A stretch of 64,000 nucleotides of DNA from NCBI GenBank assembly GCA_030248295.1, contig JASANH010001213.1, forward strand, positions 186,001 to 250,000, written 5' to 3'. Positions within the stretch are counted from its first letter, which is position 1. Each line of letters opens with the position of its first letter. Under the pieces are notes generated by a model, which made no database searches, was not told where the DNA came from, and was given only the letters and a program-made list of their open reading frames with translations. Positions 10,570 to 21,978 of the stretch are shown piece after piece. Made by a program: the position numbers and the translations under genes. The DNA comes from Mesodorylaimus sp. YZB2_4 (Eukaryota > Nematoda > Enoplea > Dorylaimida > Dorylaimidae).

Positions 10570-12855
10570 CTTGGAGGACTCAACATTCATGAATGATTTG
10601 TCTCTTTCTTGGGCACTAGGACGGGATTGAGACCTGTCTTACTGAGATATTTTTGTGGAATAAAATCGGCGAAATCATGATTGTGCTAATGCCGCACTCG
10701 TGCAACCTCAATGCCAGCCGTGGTGTAGAGTCGGAAGTCCCCCGGGATCACAGGCCAATGGGATGGAGAATCCTGAAACTTCGTTTTTTGCTATGCAGGC
10801 AACTTATATGTGAAGTCAAAGGCGATTGCCGAAACGTTACATCCATATGTCCATCCATTTTATAGAAGATTTTGTTGACAGCATATGTTTACAGTAAAGT
10901 ACTTGGTACGATAATATTTCATGAAACAGGGCTCGAAAATGATGTGCCATCAAGTGAGCTGCCTCGTGTGGAATCTGGCAATGCAGACTCTTCTTGCCTG
11001 ATACTTTTTTCTATTCTATATGGGAGACGATGTGGTCAATATGGCACAACCCATAAAAGTGTCGATTTGCAAAAGCAAACATCCATGAAGAAATGGGGCA
11101 ATAGCTGTGGGGAAAGCTGGAACTTTGAAGATCGAGAGAGCAAAAGTCTACCCTCGAGCTTCTACCCACCTTGCAGATATTCTACGGGTGGTCCGAAATT
11201 GCTGCTAATGCATGGATCACTGAATTTTCTTAGCGATAAGTACGGTACAGTACGTCGTATAAGTGTCTCCAAGTGCCTCAGTAATCCCATTCTGAGAGAG
11301 CCTAGAAAAGCTTTTGTTGCTACGCTCGTAAAAGACCGCGTACTGTAAAGATGTGAGGAGTACAAAGGAATGGAATTACTGTACATAAATGACGAATCAA
11401 ATGCGTGTAAGCAAGCTACTCGTTCGTATCCTGTAGGTACAGTACAAGAAAGAAAAAGCAAAGTCCGACATAGCAACTAAAAGGAGCGCTGCTTGCTGGC
11501 AAAGATCACGTTGTGAGCCCTCGTGAGCAGCACAAAAGGAAGGTTCGATAAAGTACAGAACATAGCCAAAATTGGAAAACCACGAAACTTTCTTGCCGGG
11601 AAATTAACCTGTCTTACAGCATGTGGTAGCGGTACCTTCGGATGCACGCATCCATATTCTGTCGCGTCGATAGAAATGTCATGGAACACCGCCTGTATTA
11701 GCAATATACGTCATCAGCAATTACCGTACAATGTATCCTTCCTTTTGGAGCATCCAGATATATGCACACTGATTCTTCCATCTTCGCCTTGTTTCCTTTC
11801 TCTCACACTGCGAATACAAGCACGCAATATACGTCGCAAGGTGTTCAAGGGCTTCTCGGACTCTAAGAAAATGTTATTGACTAAGGGCTATTAGGGAGAG
11901 CTGTCAGCATTCTGTTTTGCAGGGCTTACGATTAGAGGAACTGTGTTCACGTTCGCATGAAATCGCGTGGCAACGAACGGTCTCGTGGCAATGACGGCAT
12001 TATAGCGTAAGCTCGAGAGGTGATATAAGAGAGGGCCCATTCGGGCGTCACCTTTCCAACCTATTTCGTCACTAGGACTCGCTGAAGCGAGAAAGTGAGC
12101 TTTCTATTTTTCTTAGCAACCGTAGTCGAATCGGAGCGAGCTGGAGATCGATTGGTTTTTTTGAAACCAGTTCTCTTTCCTTTTCTTTTTTTTTTAATGC
12201 AAGGAGGCCAACAGATCGAGCGGATACACAGAAGAAAGTGTCAGAAACATGAGGACTTATTCGAGAATAATATTACGTGAGTTTGGTCCGCACTTGCTCG
12301 AGATATTTCAGTCTCGCATGGTTGGCCGATGATATTTCGCAAGTGAGCGCGCGTTTGGACACCAGTTCATTTCAAACTGGAAAATGCGTTTTTGCATACC
12401 AGATTAATCCGAGTGACAAGTTAATCGATGGACTTCACCAGTGACTCGAGGCGGTTGTCCCTGGGCGGGCGCGGCCGGGCAGGTGGTCCCCGTATTTGCC
12501 CTAATGACGCCGAGCTGTAGATACTTGATTAAAAGCCCGTATGAGGGAAAAGTATTTTTTAGCAGCTTGACGTTTATGGACGGAAACGGGGGCAGTGTTT
12601 GGGGAGCGTGCGGCCTATCGAGCGAATGAACGGAGTCGCGTTGAGTGGTAATCATGAATAATTGCGAGTTCGGCTTCCAATTGTCTTTCTTTCTTTTCCT
12701 CAGCCGCCCTCAAACAATCGCGCGAAATAAGAACGCTAAAAACTGGACACGTTTCTTCTTCCCAGGCTCCTAACCATTTCCGACAGACCAGAACTCGATC
12801 CAGCTATTTTCCTTTTGTCCGACACGTGACGACAGCAATTTGCTGCCCTTCAAAA
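10570..12855. other. Gene-free stretch, probably SK 5' region at its right end
   Basis: The left two thirds show no recognisable feature; frames of 120-158 codons near 10872-11348 and 11523-11894 match nothing I know. A TATA-like GATATAAGAGAG at about 12021-12032 may be the SK promoter. A possible donor ATTAC|GTGAGT at about 12276 and pyrimidine-rich acceptors near 12703 and 12766 would allow a non-coding first exon. This is inference only. Confidence 0.3.
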
Positions 12856-15800
12856 ATGTATTCCGTCGAACGATCTCCTTTCACGGCAACGAACAATAGT
12901 AACAGTGCCAGCGAAACAGCCAAGCAACCATCCGCCACCGCATCGACTTCCAGCAATGCAGGCGGAGGTCAAGTTCAAGGCAGGTCCTCAGCCATGACCG
13001 CTGTCCGAGGCCCGCCTCTGAGTAGCCAGAAATATAAATCATTCCATTACAGCCGCGTGGCTTCGGTGGCGGAGGAAGATTATTACTTTGATGACAGTCC
13101 AGCTCCATCTTCTTGCACCGGCTCATTCAATTATAATGTCGAAACCGAAGACAACTCCAGTCTCGAAACAAGCATGTTGAAATCGTCAGCCCGTTCTCAC
13201 GAAACTGGAGCCCCGTCCAATTTTCGAATGATCGATGAAAACACGACCGATGCCAGCGCTGGCAATTCGGAACCTTCTCTTAACAGAATTTCCACTCTGT
13301 CAGTTCATAATGGCGGGGCTGCGCCAAAACGTCTTCAGCGACTCGTCCTTTCACCGCCCTCTCTTCATATGAGTTTCGACGTGGATAACGCTCCTTGGCC
13401 TAACCACCCGCAGAGTTTGACTCCTGAAAAGCCCATATCCAGATCGTCGGACAATGTCATGCATAGATTGTGTCCGTCTGGAGTGGTAGAAGATGCTCAG
13501 CACCTTCTGACTGGCCCAGCGGCCTCCACATCAGGTGGCCATTTACTATCGCAGGCGAGGTTACCTGGTCCGACTGGTGCCATGGCCGCCTCCAAACACC
13601 ATGGTCAGTCCTTCGAGATCGCCCAAATTAGCGCTGGCTACATGAGGACCAGCGGGGCATTGGGTCAGTTTCGAGTAAGTAATGGCCTTTACTTGCGATT
13701 ATCAGCTAATGATAGACGAGCTCTGATAGCCACGAGAGCTCGGCCTCTCCCATTCATCAGCACCCAGCGTACTCACTGGGGAAGCGTGCATTTTATAATG
13801 CTTGCTACCTGTCCATGCGCACGGCAGACATTTGAAAAGCACTAACAAATGGTCCAATAAAAATAGATTCTCGGTGACATTTTCCATAAAAATAATATTT
13901 ATCCCCTCGAGTTTTTCTATTTGTGGCCTAATTAAGCAGTACAATCCATCCATCATACACTTAACGACTCAGCCTCGCTTAGCCCTGTTCAATTGCTCGT
14001 TACCTCGTCCAGCTATTTTACTTCTTGCAAGATTGAATAGTGACGCGTCAGAATACAGTAGGACAGCACATGTTCCAATGTATCCTTAGGCTACCACAAG
14101 TGCCAGTGATGGAAACACTGTGTAGGGTACATCCGTACATATCCCTGGCATAACAAGTGTGGATTGGGGGGGCTGATATTCGTCTCCTACTCCCCTCCTT
14201 GACTTCGACGAGAAAGGTGCCTACCGTTTGAAAAGTTGACCAAGGATTAATTTTCTGCAATTTACGTTAATACCCATGCATTTTTTGTGGGTGGGTTATA
14301 TCCGAGGAATACCACTACGATATTTGCAATTAAAGTAGGATCATGCAAAATGAACAGGATTATGCACTCTGAAATGTAAAAACGACCTGTTTTTAGGGAG
14401 TCCTCTCAGCTCCAATGGAAAAGGGTTCCATGCTGAGAATGAATTTTATGAAAAGCAAGCAAGGCAGCAAAGAAAAGGAAAAAATTAAAAAAGATTCGGG
14501 CGCGACAACGAGCAAAAACAGTTTTAGCACAACAACCTTAACAACCCTTTTTGGGCACAACCATCAAAGGGACGCTCTGGATGCCGCGGTGGGGTGCCAA
14601 ACTTCGGTCGACGAAACTGGAGATACATTACCATCTGGAGGCAGGGCACAGTCCGTAAAGAACTTTTCCATCGATGGGGATCAAAATACACCACGCTTCC
14701 ACATACTCAAGCAACCAATGAGCGAGAAGAAGCGAGAAGAAAACGAGAATACGCAGAATGAAGAAAATGACAATTCCAAATCATGCAGATTAGAATACCA
14801 TCGCGCATTGTTCACTCAACGAGGCAAGGCTTGCGATTACTCGTTCGGCTTTGCTATTGCTGGAATAATTTTAATGATTTTGGAGACGGAATTCACTGCA
14901 ACTGGAGTGTATACAAAAGTGAGGGATTCTTAATTTTAATTAGGTCATATCTTATATGTAACCATTCCAGGACTCCATGTACTCATATGGGTTGAAGACA
15001 CTGATTGTACTATCGACTGTCATCTTGGTGGCACTGATCATTGCTTATCACGTGACGGATATAAGGGTAACGACTTCTGTGAGCCTCTGGTGATGTGGCT
15101 ACGACTAGGGGTCCCTGATTCCAGAGGCTACCTGAACTCGTCAGCACCAGATGGGCCCCACAATACGCTAGAGTCTCAATGCGCTACTGGAAAAACCAAT
15201 TCTAATGAGCTCCAGAATGGTCTGTCGCTCCATGGGAACAATTGATTACATGATTAGGAAGATAGATCAGAGTGAACTCATGTCTTCGTTTCAGTTATTC
15301 ATGCTAGACCACGGTTGTGACGATTGGCGGATCGCCATCCGGTCGAAAAGGGCTTGCACAATGACCATGGAAGTTCTCATCTGTATGATTTGTCCGTTTC
15401 CTGGTAACTTCTACTTCACCTGCAATTACGGCCTCACTAATTCTTCCAATTTGGCTTCGTTGGACGGCTCTACCATTCCTTCCACCCAACCATCAGGACG
15501 CGTACCGGTCGATATTATCCTCTCCATCCCCATGTTCCTTCGGTTGTACTTGATCTGTCGACTAATGCTCTTGCACAGCAAGTTATTCACTGATGGGCCT
15601 AGCAGGAGCATCAGTGCATTGAATCGAGTCAACATCACAGCCAGACTGGTCTTGAAGATGATGATGACCGTATCACCAGTCACAGTCCTCTTGGCTTTCA
15701 CTGGCTCGTTTTGGCTTACTGCGGCTTGGATCATGCTCGTATGTGAAAGGTAATGCTAATTCTATGCACTCCATATCACCCTGTAACAACATTCCGCGCT

Positions 15801-18247
15801 TAGGTACGGCATGCCCCCTTATTCCCACTCACTGAACGGATTCGAGCACGAGCTGAGGAGGCACCAGTCAGTTGTGGACTATGATTCACCAAGATATCAG
15901 GTATACTTGTAGATGCCGATGTGACACACCAGTCAGAAGCTAATCAGAATTCATTTTAGAATTACCTAAACTCAATCTGGCTCGTGGCAGTCACATCATT
16001 GACTATCGGATACGGAGATATCGTGCCGAGCACATACTGCGGTAGGACCGTGTCAATCGTATGCGGCATCGTCGTAAGTGTGTTTTGTGGACAAGTTTCG
16101 AGCTGTCACAAAGTCTTCTGACTAACATATAGTGGTAGCAAACTTTTTCCTGCCGTGTGCCACTGGGTCAGCAAAATCCACATCCGGCTTTTAGGCCTTT
16201 CTTGTCTCTACAGTATGTTGTTGTGTTTGCTTGTGGGGTGCGTGGGTTTGTTGACATGGGCTGGATGATTTTCCGTCCTACCTAATGGGGCTTCTCGGAC
16301 ACGTCTTTTATGCATAGTCCTCCTCGTAAGATGACCTTCCTAGAACTCTCAAATTCAATATTTGCATTCCCTGTGCATAAAAAACGAGTAGCGTGTCATA
16401 TGGTTTCAGGGTGCTGGTACGTCATCGTTGGTCGTAGCTGTGGTTGCCAAGAAATTGGAGTTCTCACGAGCCGAAAAGCATGTGCACAATTTTATGATGG
16501 ATTCTCTAATCACTAAACGGGTACACCCGGTTAGGCTATATTTGCTCGCACATATTTGTAGAACTATCCATTTTCAGATGAAAAACGCCGCTGCCAACGT
16601 TCTTCGCGAGACCTGGCTCATATATAAAAATCGGAAACTAGTCGAAAAAGTGGACGCGTCTAAAATACGACTACATCAAAGAAAATTTCTTTTGGCAATC
16701 TACGAGTAAGGAGAAAAATCCACAGGATCTGCACTTCGACACTGTACTGCACCCCAGAGTCCTTGATCAATCCATAAATGTCTGGTGATTAGTGTTCATA
16801 TCCGTTTAGTGTGCAAGGTACCATCCCAACTGATCCCATCAGAAATGCCGTAGACAAGCAGTAGTAACTCATAAAGAGGCAACGATGACAACATCACATC
16901 ACTAAGGTGGAAAATTTGCCTGGCCCATACCATCTTGACGCCCTGGCTGTCTCGGTGGTGAGGAGGTTTGGCATTCGTCTCTCCGTATTGCTTAGGAGCT
17001 GGCGGCTGGAGTTTTCCTGGGTTCGATCCTCGGTGACGGAGGTTGGTTTGCGAATCATAAACCCTCGCCGACCTTGCACGCCAGGCCGTGGGTGACTCGC
17101 CCAGTACCGCCGAGGTGCTCTGAGTGAAGAGACGGAAGCCAAACAAGGAGACAGTCTCGGCTGTCCAACAACGACAGGGTCTGCTCGCCATCGTCCGAGG
17201 AAGTCGGTGTCCAATCCAGGATGCCCTCGCGTGGAGGTGCGCAGATGGACGCGGCTGTGTGAGCTGTTTCCCACGCAGCCTGGCTTCTTAGGTTGTTGCT
17301 GGCCGGCGCAAGTGGGCGTGAGGCAACAGAAGTTTAAAGTGCTCTGACTCTGAAACTCAGCCCGCTAACGATCTCTGACCACACAGTCGGTGCCACATGA
17401 CAGTGCACAAGAATGTTGAATAAAACTTGTCATAGCATGGAATCGGTCATGCTCTACAACGGGGAACTAAGCAGGGGGTTTTACATTTTTCAGTGCCAGT
17501 GCATGGTCTACACCTCCAATCTGTATGACTAGTTTCATTCAACATTCATGTAGTCAGTGAAATGCCAAGTCAAATACTACCAGCACCGTTCACAGAGTTG
17601 CCATGTGAGATGCTTGAGCTGCCTTGACCTTGAGGGTTCAAATCCCACCCGCCATCGTCCAAGGAAGTCGATGTCCAGTTCAGGATGCCTCCGCGCGGAG
17701 GTGCTCAAGGTGGGGGCACACAGAGGGACGCTGCTGTGTGTGCTGGTCCCCTCACAGCCTTGCCAAGAAGGTCTGACAGCTGGCCGGCTATAGGCAAAAA
17801 CTTCTGGCGCCTTGTGGTTTTCGGTATGGTGCAAAGCCTCTCCTCCTCGGTGTATGTAGTGCAGACCAAGCACTGGCACTGACAAATGTAACCCCCTGCT
17901 TAGCTCCCCGTTGAAGAGCATGAACTTTGCAGGCTGCGAAAAACGAAGCGTGGGCGACGGAAATTGGATGAAAACTTCATCACCGTGGCTGACATGGCCA
18001 AGGTAATCATCATGTCGCTCTTATCAGTCTGTTTTTTAAAGTCATGTTTCTTACTCAGACAACAAGCATGATGTATGAAATTGTATCCGAAATGAGGGCG
18101 CGGCAAGAAGAAATGGAGCAGAAGATATTGGACACTGAAAAACGCTGCGCCAATGTGGAAGCTTATATCGGTCAATTACAAATCTCAATTTGCGCTTTAC
18201 CAGAGCTGGTAGCTCGAAAATTAAGACCCCCGTCACCCTTGAGATAA
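12856..18247 (+). CDS. SK: Small-conductance calcium-activated potassium channel (SK/KCNN type), 866 aa
   Basis: Ten coding exons join in frame: 12856-13674, 14397-14918, 14971-15066, 15295-15749, 15804-15900, 15960-16073, 16410-16520, 16578-16705, 17933-18002, 18059-18247. SK channels are plasma-membrane tetramers opened by calcium through bound calmodulin. Landmarks in order: S1 ([14 protein letters not shown], near residue 425), S2 ([16 protein letters not shown]), the S4-S5 stretch [20 protein letters not shown] and [15 protein letters not shown], the pore [10 protein letters not shown]6 ([15 protein letters not shown]), [17 protein letters not shown], and the calmodulin-binding helix [18 protein letters not shown], then a coiled coil ([13 protein letters not shown]). 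The N-terminus of about 414 residues is Ser/Thr-rich and much longer than in most SK proteins. The S5-pore turret carries an extra 25-30 residues. Intron 8 hosts repeats, and the right arm of an inverted-repeat element stops about 10 bp before the exon 9 acceptor. Confidence 0.96.
16942..17285 (+). mobile_element. tRNA-derived SINE, family B, in SK intron 8
   Basis: The head resembles the other family B copies (GGTTTGGCATTCGTCTCTCC, then CCGTATTGCTTAGG), with a B-box-like GGGTTCGATCCTCGG at about 17018 and the shared body (GCACGCCAGGCCGTGGGTGA, AGAGACGGAAGCCAAACAAG). Other copies are at 29909-30139, 38625-38944 and 46336-46605, with a tail fragment at 17617-17775. Confidence 0.75.
17448..17922. 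mobile_element. Inverted-repeat element, about 475 bp, abutting SK exon 9
   Basis: The left end (17448 to about 17515) and right end (about 17850-17922) are reverse complements over about 70 bp. They share CATGCTCT(A/T)CAACGGGG, CTAAGCAGGGGGTT and the block CACTGGCACTGA. The interior holds a family B SINE tail fragment (17617-17775). The structure suggests a non-autonomous DNA transposon or an inverted duplication. Its right end is only about 10 bp from the acceptor of SK exon 9 at 17933. Confidence 0.65.
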
Positions 18248-18848
18248 GATATGGAGAGGGACTTTTTTAGAACATGAAAAAATATGTACGCATATTTGAC
18301 AACCCAGTAATTATTTTATTTCACTAGGTGCTGTGCATTGACTACCATTAAATGTGCGTGTGCGTGATAAGATTGAATAACTATTCAAAGACAAGATGTC
18401 AAATGTAGGAAACAGACCCTCTTGATGAAGGCTTGTCTTTTCAATTTTAAAACGTCTGATCTAAGTTTAGGTTTGCGTGGCGCAGAGGTTAGGTCGTGTT
18501 GTACAGACAATGGTCCTGATTGTTCAGTGAAGCACAACGCCTACGAATGATGTGATCAGAAGAAAGCTAATACATCGTTTCTGACCCGATCCTCGCCACG
18601 GAAAAAGAGCACCTTGTGGCACATGCTGTTCATTGATTTGACTCCATTGTCTGCCTCTCTAAGGCGGCTAATAGAGCTATCTCCTTCGTCTTCATTAAAA
18701 TGAACCTATTGTGCTTAGCGGAGCAAAAAATGTTGTTCAAGACACTGGTCCTCGATGTCACGATGGACAGGAAGCGGGTCTCATTCTATCGACTGCACCC
18801 CCTTAGAGCTGCTGCTCAGTGACCTTCTACTTGTAGAAGAGGCGAACC
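18248..18848. other. Intergenic between SK and the 18.85-kb peptide gene
   Basis: A tRNA-head-like stretch (TGGCGCAGAGGTTAGG at about 18479-18494) suggests a decayed SINE, but no B box is seen. Nothing else is recognisable. Confidence 0.3.
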
Positions 18849-19256
18849 ATGAAATCTGACGTTGTTCTATTCACCGCTACTCTGCTGGCTGTGATGTGCA
18901 CGCTGAACACGGCCACCGATAATCCGTGGATGTCGGCCCTGCGAGCAATGAATAAGGATGACGACTGGTGAGCTTTGACCACGGCTAAACGTCTTGGCAC
19001 CTGTCTCTCTAGTGACTTTGTTGAGCCATGAAGGATGAACAAACATAGCTCACCATTATGGTGGTTTGTTCCTTTTAGGACCAATGCCGATCCATCCGTT
19101 CGGGCATCTTCATTATTTACTTTATTCCAAGCTAAAAGAGAACACGAGGACGGGAGTGAAGGCCAGGCGAAGCCACCTTTGGTCGCCCACCCAAGAAACA
19201 CCCGTTCGGTGCGGGAAGACTTGATCAACGCCTACCAGATTCTGGATAACAACTAG
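18849..19256 (+). CDS. Small secreted peptide precursor, 98 aa, unknown family
   Basis: Two exons (18849-18967 and 19079-19256) join in phase 2. A signal peptide (MKSDVVLFTATLLAVMCTLNTA) is followed by TDNPWMSALRAMNKDDDW, a spacer, the dibasic site in FQAKREHED, and a C-terminal segment REDLINAYQILDNN. There is no cysteine in the mature part. Size, signal peptide, dibasic site and a single intron fit a neuropeptide or small hormone precursor, but no Gly amidation donor precedes the KR and I recognise no family. It shares the phase-2, two-exon plan with the peptide genes at 32-48 kb, though not their sequence motif. It lies 600 bp downstream of the SK channel on the same strand. Confidence 0.6.
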
Positions 19257-19810
19257 ATGAAGATGTGAGAAGGCTGGTGTCTCTGCCAGCTGGACCTGAC
19301 GTGGCCACTGTTATGGTTTTGTGTGACGTGCCTGTCTTTTGTAATTATGATTTGGCCACAGGAAATTGATTTGAGCAACGTAAACTCTTTGCGGAGCTTG
19401 ACAGTGGGCTGGCGAGATATCCAGCCACCAACTCTGACCAAACATGACTTTGTTTAGTTTGGGCACGTTGATGAAGTGTCAAGCTTACATAAGCCTTTTC
19501 TAAGCAAGTACAGATTCCCTTGTCAGAGCCCCTTCCCTTCAGGCTATAATGTCCAAATGTATGACGACTAGTGAGTGGGGTGTCAGTTTTGATCATTAAA
19601 TTCTATACATTCGTACTCAGAAAGATGAGGCTACTCCACTTTTGGATGGTATTCAAGACCACCAAGTAATTAAATCTCAAATTTTATGTAATACTGCACT
19701 TGCAATCGTCCCTGACTGATTGTGGCTAACGGCAGGCCTGAAGGAGTAAAAGGATCAGGGGATAAAACTTATCAATTTATATTTGCGCACCTCTAGCACG
19801 TGGCACGTGG
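19257..19810. other. Intergenic, no feature seen
   Basis: No repeat, RNA gene or coding frame that I can support. Confidence 0.3.
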
Positions 19811-21978
19811 CTACGTGCATACTTTGCACGTCTTTGGGCACAGGACATTTACCACTGTGATAAAGTACTGCAATGTAAAATGGTCACTGCACTTGGTGCA
19901 TTTTGAACAGCATTTGGTTTCAGGACATTTGCATTGTGCTTGCGATACGTTTTGAGACAGCGGATTTGCTGCCCACGACTGGTTGAATCGTTTGAGAGCA
20001 GTGTCTACTTGGGCATCCAACGAAATCGAGGTCACGGATCCTAAAAGGTGAGTGCAATGTAGCAAGGCGCATCGTTCCTAAGAAATCTATCAATAGCCTG
20101 GGTGCCTATTCGAGTGATAGTCCGACTGAAGAACGGTGATTGTGATGTTTTCGAAAAACATAGTAATGAGCACAACATGTTTTCCGTCGCATCTTTTGTT
20201 GCATCGAACAAAAGAAGAGGGCACGGCGAAAAACATTGGTGTTTTTGATTTTCGAGTTCCTTTTTGTTTTAGCTTGGTCTACGCCGAAAACAAGCTTGCC
20301 CGCCAGACACCCTAATCAAAGTGGCTTCTGCGCTTCTTGCTTTCTGCATATTTATTGGTGAATATGGCATAAAATTAATACCAATTTTCTTGAAATTTTG
20401 CTCAGGGGTACCTGGCACGAAGATCAAACAAGCAGAAAGAAAACAGAATACTCACGTCCGTATCTTGATCTTTGCGCGAATTGAGGGGTCGATCCACTCA
20501 CGCAGCAGGGGCTAGGCTTCGGCATCTTGATATTGCAAAACGAAGCCATTAGCTGACAAGCGTTGTCGTAGTCCACACATGCTAAAGAGTTCTACAGTAA
20601 AGCAAAAAACATAGTTCTTCCCAAATCAACTTACCATCGTATTTTGCGGAAAGATTCGGTGGCGGGGGTTTGGGGCGGGGAGTTTGCAATTGCGTCTCTA
20701 TAATGATTTTTAGTAAAAGGACCGTTAAGAGAAATGACACGTCTGCGATTTACCAGCTGAAAGAGTAACCCAAATATAAGTTTGCTTGTTCTGTCTTATG
20801 CAACGATAGCGAATTCCTTTCGAATCCACCCTTATTTGACCTGCGTAATATGGTACCTTGTTGTAGGCACATCCTAAAAGTGACATCAAATAGAGCAGGA
20901 AAGGGACAAGAGTTTGGTTTGGCTTACCAATTGGCACCAAGGTCGTTTTCGACTGCTCACTGTATTGGCATAGCTGTCTCACGCCGTCCACGTCCACAGT
21001 CGACAGTAGATCGATTCTTTGACCATTCAGAGAGCAGTAGGCGAAAGATGCTGAAAATAATTCGTTTTGCTGTGAATAAATTTTGTAAAAAAACCCTTTC
21101 TCACGTGGTATTTCGATATTGAACCAATCAGTGGGATCCGAGGCTTGTGCTTGTCCACCACAAAAATAGTACCGTTTTCCGACCCGAACAGCTTGGCCGT
21201 GCGGGACGAACAACGAAGACAAGGTTTTGAGAACGCATCCTAAACTCATTTGTATTTGTTTCCGCCGTATGGGATGAGAGTGCCAAAACGTACCAGTGCT
21301 TACGACTACAGGGACATCTTGATTCGGCAGAGCCTTGCAAATGAATCGTTGCTTGACGCGTTTATTCAAAGATCCATCCCACACTTCGCCCAATTGGCGA
21401 TTGCGGCCAGTTGAATCACGACACGTTGTAGCTGAAGAAGTTCACTTTTTTGATCAAATAAAGTCACATTTTGAATCCATTTGTACTCTTACCTCGTATA
21501 GTTAGCAATTGACCCTTTTCAGTGCAGGTTTGGAATCGACCCTCACTAATTTTTCGTGTCCCGTATAGATGCAAATCGGTTTTTTGATTTGGGATACGAC
21601 ATCCAACAATTTTACTTTTCAGTGAATAACCATCTCGAACACATTGCCACTTCTTGTTTCCTGTATACCAAACTTGATTTTTTCGCATACTGAACCCATT
21701 GACCAGACAGGGGGCTTCGTCTAAAATTGCCTTGCAAGTCTAAACCTTCCCACAATGTAATTTCTGCCTATCTATCAGACCTCACAGGGAGCCAGCAACA
21801 CAATCGAAGCAAAAAACTGTGTATCCGAATAACCTTGTCTACTGAAACATGCACCAAAAAGAGGACTTAATTCGATGACTCACTTACAATAATTGACGAA
21901 CGCGAAAGAGGAAGCACATTCGGCTAATGCACAGATTATGAAGCCGCACAGAAGAAATCTGCACCCGTTGAACGACAT
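19811..21978 (-). CDS. Secreted modular protein: MIG-18-like fibronectin type I modules plus ShK-like tail, 417 aa
   Basis: Nine exons join in frame: 21978-21888, 21720-21493, 21431-21294, 21239-21105, 21050-20928, 20873-20754, 20697-20635, 20581-20456, 20040-19811. All eight introns are phase 1, the signature of shuffled extracellular modules. A signal peptide (MSFNGCRFLLCGFIICALAECA) precedes repeats of about 45-60 residues built on a C...G...(W/Y)...(R/K)..C plan, e.g. EAPCLVNGFSMRKNQVWYTG, IVGCRIPNQ...GRFQTC, TGCVLK...GKRYYFC and GCAYNKVPYYAGQIRV..YRC. This resembles the MIG-18-like fibronectin type I module of nematode extracellular proteins. A proline-rich linker follows, then a cysteine cluster (ACVDYDNACQLMASFC) and a final exon ending VLCPKTCKVCT, typical of the end of a ShK domain. 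A matrix or secreted role is likely. The join between exons 8 and 9 (about 415-bp intron) is the least certain; the tail could be a separate gene. Confidence 0.7.

Noticed and set aside
10872-11348. A 158-codon frame
   Set aside because: No signal peptide, domain or repeat content, and the first codon is not ATG. No support beyond length.
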